Below are positions 1-5,926 of a stretch of 8,322 nt of DNA, one piece after another. Each line of letters starts with the position of its first letter. Position 1 is the first letter of the stretch. Source of the stretch: JBHIBD01 sp046758865 (GTDB lineage: Bacteria; Planctomycetota; Brocadiia; Brocadiales; Bathyanammoxibiaceae); NCBI GenBank assembly GCA_046758865.1, contig JBHIBD010000081.1:1-8322 (forward strand). The letters run 5' to 3'. The position numbers and the translations under genes are program-made. A model generated the notes under the pieces. That model searched no databases and had not been told where the DNA came from. It saw nothing but the letters and a program-made list of their open reading frames with translations.

Positions 1-103
1 GCTCGCAATGACGTATTGGGGCCGATTCGCTCTGCCTGTAACTTGGGCTTTGCTCGCAATGAGAGCGGGCTTGGTTATTGTGAGGCGCAATGCTTCCCGT
101 TTT
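1..103. repeat. Fragments of the CATTGCGAG/GAAGCAATCTC dispersed repeat
   Basis: GCTCGCAATGAC at 1-12 is the right-hand end of a repeat whose other half lies before the window. GCTCGCAATGA recurs at 52-62, and a looser relative (GGCGCAATGCTTCCC) lies at 84-98. These match the outer arm seen in the full copies at 4920-4991 and 7423-7525. The stretch reads as a graveyard of repeat ends with no coding frame. Confidence 0.7.
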
Positions 104-188
104 GTCATTGCGAGTCCGCCTGAGGTGGACGAAGCAATCTCCCAAGTGTTCTAGAGATTCTTCTCTGCCGTAGGTGGGTCGGAATGAT
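104..188. repeat. Dispersed palindromic repeat, copy A (right half decayed)
   Basis: The left arm GTCATTGCGAG (104-114) and CGAAGCAATCTC (130-141) are split by a 15-base mini-hairpin, TCCGCCTGAGGTGGA (115-129). A decayed right half follows: GAGATTC at 154-160 and GGAATGAT at 181-188 correspond to GAGATTGCTTCG and CGCAATGAC of the intact copies. REP/MITE-like elements of this sequence type occur in many environmental bacteria. No mobility gene is nearby. Confidence 0.75.
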
Positions 189-281
189 ATAGGGTATTGG
201 AGCGACTTTTGTGGAGCTCTCACTCTCATGTATTTGTTGCTGAACTCTTCTAAAGTTGGCAATTTCAGCCTGTTAAGATGT

Positions 282-289
282 GGAGGAGG
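282..289 (+). promoter_or_regulatory. Strong Shine-Dalgarno that decides the start at 292/295
   Basis: GGAGGAGG lies 2 bases before the ATG at 292 and 5 bases before the ATG at 295. Counting only a GGAGG core, each ATG can have a 5-base spacing. The upstream in-frame GTG at 280 would place this ribosome site inside the coding region, so it is unlikely to be the start. Confidence 0.75.
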
Positions 290-291
290 AG

Positions 292-756
292 ATGATGAAG
301 ATAAGGGCATATCTACAACAAGAGGCTACGGCCAAGAAGGTTCATTATACTGCCAACGAAGTCATTCTCTCGCAGAATGAGCTGGCCCGGGAGATGTATT
401 TTATAGACTCGGGCCGGGTAAAGATACAAAGGAGGGTGCCTGAGTTAGAAAGTGAGATAGAAGTAGCCACTCTGGGGCCAGATGACTTTTTTGGGGTACT
501 GGGTATAATGATGGGTAAGCCTCGCACGGCAGACGTGGTGGCAGTAACAGACTGTACCGTATGGTCCATGGACGAAAAGTCCTTTAAAGAGGCTATTAGT
601 AAGAGTCCTGAGTTTGCACTATTAATAGTAGAAGGGCTGTGTCGCAGGCTTGCTAGCGTGAACAAAAGAACAGAAGAGACTATGGCGCAATTTAAGGAAT
701 TTACCAGGCGCCTTGAGGAAGTCTCTCTTTTATGGCACTCCTTTGTTCCGTACTAA
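292..756 (+). CDS. Stand-alone cyclic-nucleotide-binding (CRP/FNR-type sensor) domain protein
   Basis: The protein has 154 residues from the ATG at 292 (153 from the ATG at 295; 158 from the GTG at 280). Residues 15-95 follow the cNMP-binding beta-roll, with MYFIDSGRVKI at 35-45 and a phosphate-binding-cassette-like stretch at about 66-82 (DFFGV..., then PRTA at 77-80). The Arg of the cassette is present (R78). The usual Glu of the G-E-(L/M) motif is replaced by Val (V69), so binding of cAMP or cGMP is doubtful. After the domain there is only a charged helix (about residues 98-145) and no helix-turn-helix, whereas CRP-like regulators are usually 200-230 residues. It therefore probably does not bind DNA by itself and may sense a ligand or act through a partner. 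The gene stands alone, and no promoter or terminator is clear. The family is confident; the ligand and role are unknown. Confidence 0.82.
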   Translation: MMKIRAYLQQEATAKKVHYTANEVILSQNELAREMYFIDSGRVKIQRRVPELESEIEVATLGPDDFFGVLGIMMGKPRTADVVAVTDCTVWSMDEKSFKEAISKSPEFALLIVEGLCRRLASVNKRTEETMAQFKEFTRRLEEVSLLWHSFVPY

Positions 757-967
757 TTTCATTCTTTAATTTGCTCCTGATTCGTATGCCTGTAAAGCGG
801 TTGTTCTCGCTCTCTATACATAAGTGAAGGAGGAGTTATATCGAGACTTCACTAAAGGTAGTGTATGGACAGACCCAGAGGTTCACCCCAATGGGAATAC
901 GAGGCCCTGGTACTGCGTTATGCCAACTTTTATGAGGTATTATTTGTGCTAGGCTCATATCCTATAA
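757..967. other. Intergenic stretch between convergent genes
   Basis: No hairpin followed by a T-run is visible for either of the converging genes. An orphan Shine-Dalgarno-like AAGGAGGAG lies at 827-835 without a usable start codon at the right distance. Two short open frames (824-934 and 865-1002) overlap one another in different frames and resemble nothing I recognise; they are not called as genes. Confidence 0.5.
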
Positions 968-1756
968 TTAATCGTCTGACGTGCTCACCTTGTTTCCTGT
1001 AACTATCATTCGGTTGGTCATGAATCCGTAGTCACCTGCCTCTGTATGGGAGGAGAAATTTCGTCTGACCTCAACATTCTTGAAACCGACCCCGGCAAGG
1101 ATGTTCTTTATCTTATCCTCACTGTATATGGTTTCACAATAGGTGCCCTCTCGTATCAGACCCTTTTTCTTAGACGACACGCTCTCCCTGGTTATTATTT
1201 TGTTATGGTTCAATTCTCTCTCACGGGTGACTACAATATCTTCATTTGCCTCGTGTCGAGAATAGGGCCGAAAATTTCTGGTAACGTAATCAGGGTCGCA
1301 GAGGTCCAGTAATATTCCTCCCCCGGCGTCAAGGAGTCTGCGTGCTTCACGAAGCACACTGGCATTTTCCTCTTCATTGAGGCAGTAACCAAATGAGTTA
1401 GCCATAAGGATAACGTAACGAAATTTGCTCCCCTTGAGTCCTACCTGGCGGGCATCGCCGCGCAGGTAGTGGATATTATATCCTGTTCTTTGGGTTCTAA
1501 CCCTACCGCGTCCGACAAGGAAATCTGAGTAATCCAATACGGTAAGTCTTTTGTACCCTCTTCTTGCCATCTCCAGGGAGTGGCGTCCCTCCCCACCGCA
1601 GAGGTCGAGTATTTCGTCCTCTTTCTCCGGTCTTAGATACGCCTCCAGGAAATCAACCTCCCTTCGCGTGAGTTCATCGTCGCAGACGCTTCTGGCATCA
1701 GTGACGAGGTAGACATCGTCGAATAGTGTCTTCCACCACTCTGGGTTTGTATCCAT
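968..1756 (-). CDS. Class I SAM-dependent methyltransferase
   Basis: This 262-residue soluble protein has a Rossmann-type methyltransferase core. Motif I is ILDLCGGEGRHS at residues 49-60 (SAM-binding glycine-rich loop). The acidic residue ending strand 2 lies in VLDYSD at 73-78, RGDAR at 99-103 corresponds to the adenine-contacting region, and VILMANSFGYC at 115-125 sits at motif IV. The N-terminus (NPEWWKTLFDD) is a short helical lead-in, and the C-terminal 80 residues form a charged beta-rich part that probably helps bind the substrate. The ATG at 1756 is chosen because GGAG lies 8 bases upstream on the minus strand. It is the last gene of a three-gene minus operon, starting 16 bases after the ATP-grasp stop codon. 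The likely acceptor is the ATP-grasp product or a related small molecule, which is inference; O-, N- or C-methylation cannot be told apart. No terminator is seen after the stop. Confidence 0.86.
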   Translation of the reverse strand: MDTNPEWWKTLFDDVYLVTDARSVCDDELTRREVDFLEAYLRPEKEDEILDLCGGEGRHSLEMARRGYKRLTVLDYSDFLVGRGRVRTQRTGYNIHYLRGDARQVGLKGSKFRYVILMANSFGYCLNEEENASVLREARRLLDAGGGILLDLCDPDYVTRNFRPYSRHEANEDIVVTRERELNHNKIITRESVSSKKKGLIREGTYCETIYSEDKIKNILAGVGFKNVEVRRNFSSHTEAGDYGFMTNRMIVTGNKVSTSDD

Positions 1757-1772
1757 TACCGAGACTCCACTC

Positions 1773-3188
1773 CTAATAGGAAGGCGTTTTCAGACACCAT
1801 TCACCCACATGGGCACCAAAACTGAAGAGGCCGTCGCTGGCAAATAGGGCAGGCCCACCATTCCAGGGCTGGAGCAGCGCAAGTTCCCTCTCCTCATCCG
1901 TTAGCTGGATGAGATGGTCAAGACTCCCTTCCTGCCAGAGCTTTTCCAACGTCATGGCATCTTGCCAGACGTTTTTCACATACTCCTTGAGTTCCTCAAG
2001 ATGCCGGGGAGTTATTATCCTCGGTCTGAGTGATGTCTTTATAGGCCCTTTAGTATAAACTAGTCCCATCTGGGCAGCCCTGCGGTCAACCTCATCCTGA
2101 ATTTCCTTTAGGGTGGTGTATCCCAGGCCCATTATCGCCTCGTTTATTCTGTCAACGGCTTCTCTAATGCTGATGGGTGAGTGGAGTATTGCAATACTAT
2201 GGGTGCCTCCCCCCGAGCCGACGTTGGTAGGTATTCCCCCAAATCGCCCAAGAAATCCGATAAGCCCCCTCTCGGTCATCATGCACCTGAAGTCTGTTTG
2301 CCACTTTTTCGGAAATACCTCTTTCTTCTCGTGGTCAAGCCAGGGGTATTCCTCGGCCCAAAGGTCTAAGTGGATGACTTCCTGTACAATGTAATCATTC
2401 CTTTCCAGGGCCTCCTGGATATCCCTGTCCCTGTCTTCCCTTATACATCCCACAAAGACGCCCTCGCCGGAATGGGCACGTTCAGGTTTCAATACCACAC
2501 GTTCCCAGTTCCTCCTGACCCACTCCACAAGGTCAGGTATATGCTCGCCCTGTGGGCCAGTTGTGCCCCGCTCCCTGAATAGTCTCGTCCAGGGTGTGCG
2601 GGAAACCGTGGTCTTGGAGAAGGAGTCCCGTAAATCTTTGTGTATGGCCTCAAAAACGGCCTTTGAGTTTATTGGGTCCGTGCCCCTGGGATTCACGACA
2701 ATATCTTTTTTTACTGCTGTCAACAAGGGGCTTATATCGTGTCTTTTCTTGAGTTCGAGCAGCACATCGTTATTAAAATCCATAAACAACACCGTGATTT
2801 CTTTACCGTCTAAGGTGACGGCGTCACCCTTTTGTTCAATCTGTTCAGGGGCGACGAGGGCAGCAGAGACACCTGGGAGACTGTCGAGGTAGTCAACCGT
2901 GTTGCGGTTCTCCATCACAACCTCCAGCGTCTTTTCTTCTGCGGTAACCACGATAAAGGGTTTCCTCCCGCCATTACTCCTCTTGTGGTGGGCCCTCAGC
3001 ATAAGGTCAACAAAGCCGTCACGGGGGTTCAAAATAGTGTGTTCAAAATCCAGCAGTATGTCCAATCCGGTCAGCTCTTGTATACGTTCCCAGCTCCACT
3101 TTCCCAACTCCAGGGTCATCCTCTGGTATTCCCAGCCGCCCGGGCTACCGAGGTTCCATTCTGAATGGTGTCCTAGAAGTTTCTCCAT
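1773..3188 (-). CDS. ATP-grasp domain carboxylate-amine (peptide-type) ligase
   Basis: The protein has 471 residues from the ATG at 3188. A longer frame from 3257 (494 residues) would overlap the upstream gene by 68 bases. The 3188 start sits one base past that gene's TGA and has GAGG six bases before it, so it is preferred. Residues 1-180 look like a pre-ATP-grasp region ending in NPRGTDPINSK. Residues 231-247 hold the ATP-binding strand and loop (VVLKPERAHSGEGVFVG, with K234 and G241-E-G243). IVQEVI (267-272) is the hinge-like strand. D299-x-R301 and the GRFGGIPTNVGSGGG stretch (314-328, N322) fit the Mg-ATP catalytic site. ATP-grasp enzymes activate a carboxylate as acyl phosphate and join it to an amine. 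The last 90 residues (PWNGGPALFASDG near 441-453) resemble the N-terminal part of related ATP-grasp proteins, suggesting a permuted order. The substrate is unknown. The gene is coupled to its peptidase and methyltransferase neighbours. Confidence 0.74.
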   Translation of the reverse strand: MEKLLGHHSEWNLGSPGGWEYQRMTLELGKWSWERIQELTGLDILLDFEHTILNPRDGFVDLMLRAHHKRSNGGRKPFIVVTAEEKTLEVVMENRNTVDYLDSLPGVSAALVAPEQIEQKGDAVTLDGKEITVLFMDFNNDVLLELKKRHDISPLLTAVKKDIVVNPRGTDPINSKAVFEAIHKDLRDSFSKTTVSRTPWTRLFRERGTTGPQGEHIPDLVEWVRRNWERVVLKPERAHSGEGVFVGCIREDRDRDIQEALERNDYIVQEVIHLDLWAEEYPWLDHEKKEVFPKKWQTDFRCMMTERGLIGFLGRFGGIPTNVGSGGGTHSIAILHSPISIREAVDRINEAIMGLGYTTLKEIQDEVDRRAAQMGLVYTKGPIKTSLRPRIITPRHLEELKEYVKNVWQDAMTLEKLWQEGSLDHLIQLTDEERELALLQPWNGGPALFASDGLFSFGAHVGEWCLKTPSY

Positions 3189-3189
3189 C

Positions 3190-4809
3190 TCAGCCCTCTT
3201 TCCCCATCCTCTTTTCAACCCACTTAAATGGGACCTGTCCTCCCGCCAAAAGGGCATTGTGGAAACCCCTCAACCCTAATCTGGGTGCATATCTTGCCCT
3301 CAGGTCGAGTATCTCGTGCTTACCTGCTGCGTAGCTCAACTGGTAGCCTGGCATCATCGCATATCGTTTCACCTGCTTCAATGCCTCGGAGGGGCCAAAT
3401 CCCAGTTCCGTCAGCTTATTAGCACCTTCCTCACATCCAAATTTGCCAGTTTGTAGTCCAATGTCCAGAATGCATCTCGTGTATCTCCACAAATCCCTCT
3501 TTAGACTTATTAACACCTGCATAGCGTCCTGGACGTAACCTGCCTCCCGGAGCAAATGCTCGCCGTAACATGACCAGCCCTCATAAAACAGAGGGCTTTC
3601 AAGCTGTTTTCGCATCACACTCTTTAACTGCCCTCTAATGGCGTCTAGCAGGTGATGTCCTGGATATGCCTCGTGAGCCGTGGTAAATATGTACTCCCGG
3701 TGTACATCGTCCACCACGTAGCGGCCCTTGCCACGTGTCTTTAGAATCTCCTTGCTAGGGGATATATAAAATATAGCTTCCTCCTTTAAATCGTCACCAA
3801 TGGGGGCGCAATAGGAGGCCGATGCCCTTAAGGCCCTTAGATAAATCGGCGTCTCCCTAATATCCAACCCCCTGTGGTTAAATGGGCCCAACAGACCCTT
3901 TTCTTCACAAAACTCCTTTATGCTCTCAGCCTCGCTCCTATACAAATTCAACAGGTCTCTCTGCGAAAAGAGCTCTATCTTAAATCCTTCGTATATCTCC
4001 TGCCACGTCCTCTGCGAATCAATCTGATTGCTTAGCTTATTCAATTCTTCTAAGGTGGTTCGGTACCCTTCTTTACCTATCTCTTCCAGTTCTTCAACGG
4101 TCCTCTCGCATCCATAACTTTCCCTCAGTATCTGATGCATCCTCTCTTTCCCGACGAAGAAATTGTTACCCCCGGTACAAAGCTCCAGCACAACGTCGAA
4201 CCTATCCAGGTGCTGCATTACCTTGTTGTTGGCCTCTAGAAGTTCTTCATTGCCGTCGCAACTATGGTATATAAAATGGGTTACTGAGAAATTGAAAAAG
4301 TCAATACAATCATTCTTGATCTCGTGTGCAACCTCAGTGTAGAGTCGGGGTATGTCTTTGAGGTTTTTCCCAGCCTGCGCAAGCAGTCGTGGGGTGGCCT
4401 TGAGTCTCCTTAAAAGTCTCCCCACCAGCTCCTCTTTTGTGGAATAGGGCTTTGACATCGCACTGTCAATGCCCATCAAGATTATCTTCAAATAAAACGT
4501 AGGGTCCCCCTGCCACAGCTTTATGTCATCAAACTCCCTCAGAAAGCTGAGCATGCTGTTTCTAATTAATTCCAGGTCTATTCTTTCATCTAAATCCAGT
4601 CTTGCCTCATCCACCATGTCCGATTCCTGTAGCAGCCCCTTCACATTATCAATATTCTCTTCAATCTTATTCCTCTCGAAATTGTCTACCAAATCCAGAT
4701 AAGACAGCGACTCTCGCACCCTGGGAAAGAAGTAAAACTCGTCGCTGGCGCAGATGATGGGGAAATTCCTGGCCATCAGACCAAAATATCTGTTAGCAAT
4801 CTGCTCCAT
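3190..4809 (-). CDS. DUF885 family zinc metallopeptidase-like protein
   Basis: This is a 539-residue, mostly helical protein. The signature is HEAYPGHH at residues 379-386 (HE-x4-HH, putative zinc site) followed by EGWSCYGEHLL at 410-420, whose glutamates fit the third ligand/catalytic position. PGYQLSYAAGK (487-497) and the C-terminal FHNALLAGGQVP (516-527) are further family hallmarks. The length is close to the usual 550-600 residues, and the shortfall is at the N-terminus. There is no signal peptide, so it probably acts in the cytoplasm, whereas many relatives are exported. It is the first gene of the minus operon. Its ATG at 4809 has AGGGTG a few bases upstream, and its TGA is separated by one base from the ATP-grasp ATG, so the two are probably translationally coupled. 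DUF885 proteins are metallopeptidase-like, and few have a known substrate. Cleavage of a peptide or amide related to the ATP-grasp product is inference. Confidence 0.9.
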   Translation of the reverse strand: MEQIANRYFGLMARNFPIICASDEFYFFPRVRESLSYLDLVDNFERNKIEENIDNVKGLLQESDMVDEARLDLDERIDLELIRNSMLSFLREFDDIKLWQGDPTFYLKIILMGIDSAMSKPYSTKEELVGRLLRRLKATPRLLAQAGKNLKDIPRLYTEVAHEIKNDCIDFFNFSVTHFIYHSCDGNEELLEANNKVMQHLDRFDVVLELCTGGNNFFVGKERMHQILRESYGCERTVEELEEIGKEGYRTTLEELNKLSNQIDSQRTWQEIYEGFKIELFSQRDLLNLYRSEAESIKEFCEEKGLLGPFNHRGLDIRETPIYLRALRASASYCAPIGDDLKEEAIFYISPSKEILKTRGKGRYVVDDVHREYIFTTAHEAYPGHHLLDAIRGQLKSVMRKQLESPLFYEGWSCYGEHLLREAGYVQDAMQVLISLKRDLWRYTRCILDIGLQTGKFGCEEGANKLTELGFGPSEALKQVKRYAMMPGYQLSYAAGKHEILDLRARYAPRLGLRGFHNALLAGGQVPFKWVEKRMGKEG

Positions 4810-4880
4810 GTTTACACCCTGGAAACCGGGAAAAATATTTGCCTATGACAATAAGTAGAGCTGATGCACCTTTTATTTTA

Positions 4881-4898
4881 CCTCCCTAATTGGGGAGG
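4881..4898. promoter_or_regulatory. CCTCCC/GGGAGG inverted repeat upstream of the minus operon
   Basis: CCTCCC (4881-4886) and GGGAGG (4893-4898) form a perfect 6-bp stem with a 6-base loop, about 72 bases before the peptidase start. On the minus strand no T-run follows, so it is not a simple terminator. It could be an operator or a leader hairpin. Confidence 0.35.
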
Positions 4899-4919
4899 GT
4901 GACGCTTACCTCTTACGCG

Positions 4920-4991
4920 GTCATTGCAAGCGAAGCAATCTCGGGGGAAATATGAGATTGCTTCGTCCACCTCTGGTGGACTCGCAATGAC
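4920..4991. repeat. Dispersed palindromic repeat, copy B (complete, 72 bp)
   Basis: The outer arms are GTCATTGCAAG (4920-4930) and CTCGCAATGAC (4981-4991). The inner arms are CGAAGCAATCTC (4931-4942) and GAGATTGCTTCG (4954-4965), an exact 12-bp inverted pair around an 11-base loop ending in GGAAATAT. The right side carries an extra mini-hairpin, TCCACCTCTGGTGGA (4966-4980), between inner and outer arms; the left side has none. The whole unit could fold into a long cruciform or RNA hairpin. Confidence 0.9.
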
Positions 4992-5007
4992 ATTCGGCGG
5001 TATACGA

Positions 5008-5021
5008 TGCGTCGAGACGCA
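5008..5021. repeat. Palindrome TGCGTC-GA-GACGCA
   Basis: This is a perfect 6-bp stem around a 2-base centre. The same sequence occurs in reverse orientation inside 7543-7560, and a weaker relative lies at about 7393-7407. It follows repeat copy B by 16 bases, as the other full copy follows repeat copy C by 17. Confidence 0.7.
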
Positions 5022-5218
5022 CTCTGCAGTACTGTGATACCTTCATTCTTAATAGAACACACACAAAAGGTTTAATATATACCTAAAACTTCATGATACT
5101 TAATAAGTTGTAAAATTGTCAAAACAAAACCACGGTCTGCTTCATACCATACAGTACATCCGTAACTGCCAGCAGGCATATAACTTATTGCAAAGATATA
5201 CGGCAGATGCTACACTAA

Positions 5219-5240
5219 CACTTACGCCGCAGAGTAAGTG
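5219..5240 (+). promoter_or_regulatory. CACTTAC...GTAAGTG inverted repeat before the flavoprotein gene
   Basis: CACTTAC (5219-5225) and GTAAGTG (5234-5240) are exact inverted repeats around 8 bases. They end 17 bases before the ATG at 5258, next to the purine-rich ribosome site AAGGGTGGGA (about 5248-5256). It could be an operator or a 5'-leader hairpin affecting translation. A chance match is possible. Confidence 0.4.
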
Positions 5241-5257
5241 GAAAGAAAGGGTGGGAT

Positions 5258-5914
5258 ATGAACCCTACGATACTTGGAATCAGCGGAAGTCCAATAAAGG
5301 ATAGTAACACCGACCGCTTGATAAAGATGATACTGCATGCTACCGAGATGGAGTGGGGCTTCATAAAACTCTCCACCCTTGACATACACCCCTGCAATGC
5401 ATGCAAAGGCTGCGTAAGTGACAACCAGTGCAAACAGATAGACGACTGGCAGAGTATCTCCGACAAGGTACTTGAGGCCCAAGCGCTGGTAATAGGGGGC
5501 TATTCACCATACGGTAGCCTGGACGCCCGAACAAAAACCTTTCTGGAACGAATGTACTGCTTCCGCCACCAGAAGGCACTCAGCAGGGGCAAGCTGGGCG
5601 TAGCGGTAGCGGTGGGCGTCAATGAAAAGGGCGTCCCCGGGGCAGACCGTGCAGCAGAGCAGATAGCACACTTCATGCGGATGGAGGAGATGGAGGTGCT
5701 TGGGCAGGTGACCGCATCAGGAAACGTACCCTGCCTCTCATGTGGATACGGTACAGAGTGCCCCACCAGCGCTATCCCGTGGGTCTTTGGTAAGGTAGAT
5801 AGAATTACAGAGGATATGTTTAAACGGGTGGAAGACCAGACCGAGGTAATAGAGCTCGCCATACGTCTTGGCAGGCAAATAAGAGAACGTCTGTATAAGC
5901 GAACTGCTTTGTAG
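5258..5914 (+). CDS. Isf-type iron-sulfur flavoprotein (NADPH-dependent FMN reductase fold)
   Basis: This 218-residue protein has a flavodoxin-like fold. GISGSPIKDSNT at residues 7-18 is the FMN-phosphate loop, and GGYSPYGSLDARTKTFLER (80-98) is the second flavin-contacting segment. C46-x2-C49-x2-C52-x5-C58 is the compact cysteine motif of Isf proteins, which bind a [4Fe-4S] cluster next to FMN. Known Isf proteins are dimeric, cytoplasmic and pass electrons, for example from ferredoxin; they are common in anaerobes. Three more cysteines, C159-x2-C162-x5-C168, lie in the C-terminal third, beyond what I know for the family. At 218 residues it is somewhat longer than typical Isf (about 190), the excess being at the C-terminus. 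AAGGGTGGGA precedes the ATG. The next gene starts 12 bases after the stop codon, so it may be the redox partner. The natural acceptor is unknown. Confidence 0.85.
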   Translation: MNPTILGISGSPIKDSNTDRLIKMILHATEMEWGFIKLSTLDIHPCNACKGCVSDNQCKQIDDWQSISDKVLEAQALVIGGYSPYGSLDARTKTFLERMYCFRHQKALSRGKLGVAVAVGVNEKGVPGADRAAEQIAHFMRMEEMEVLGQVTASGNVPCLSCGYGTECPTSAIPWVFGKVDRITEDMFKRVEDQTEVIELAIRLGRQIRERLYKRTAL

Positions 5915-5926
5915 TGAGAGACGGTT

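Larger units (their letters stand above)
4810..5257. other. Divergent intergenic region with repeat and palindromes
   Basis: This 448-base region separates two divergent units. It holds a GC-rich inverted repeat (4881-4898), repeat copy B (4920-4991), a palindrome shared with the gap near 7550 (5008-5021), an AT-rich stretch (about 5070-5120) that would suit a promoter, and an inverted repeat just before the flavoprotein gene (5219-5240). I could not pick convincing -35/-10 pairs for either direction. An open frame at 5116-5304 starts with TTG, runs into the flavoprotein gene and is not believed. Confidence 0.6.

Noticed and set aside
104..188. CRISPR array at the window start
   Set aside because: The repeated pieces are inverted arms of a palindromic element. 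There are no regularly spaced direct repeats with unique spacers and no cas genes.
174..380. 68-codon frame overlapping the start of the cyclic-nucleotide-binding-fold gene
   Set aside because: It begins inside the decayed repeat copy A and overlaps a well-supported gene in another frame.
3189..3257. Extended N-terminus (23 more residues) of the ATP-grasp gene
   Set aside because: It would overlap the peptidase gene by 68 bases. The ATG at 3188 has its own ribosome site and sits directly after the upstream stop codon.
4881..4898. Rho-independent terminator
   Set aside because: The T-rich run lies on the wrong side for the plus strand, and the minus strand has an A-rich run after the stem.
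5116..5304. 62-codon plus-strand frame before the flavoprotein gene
   Set aside because: It starts with TTG without a ribosome site, overlaps the true gene start in another frame and shows no recognisable motif.
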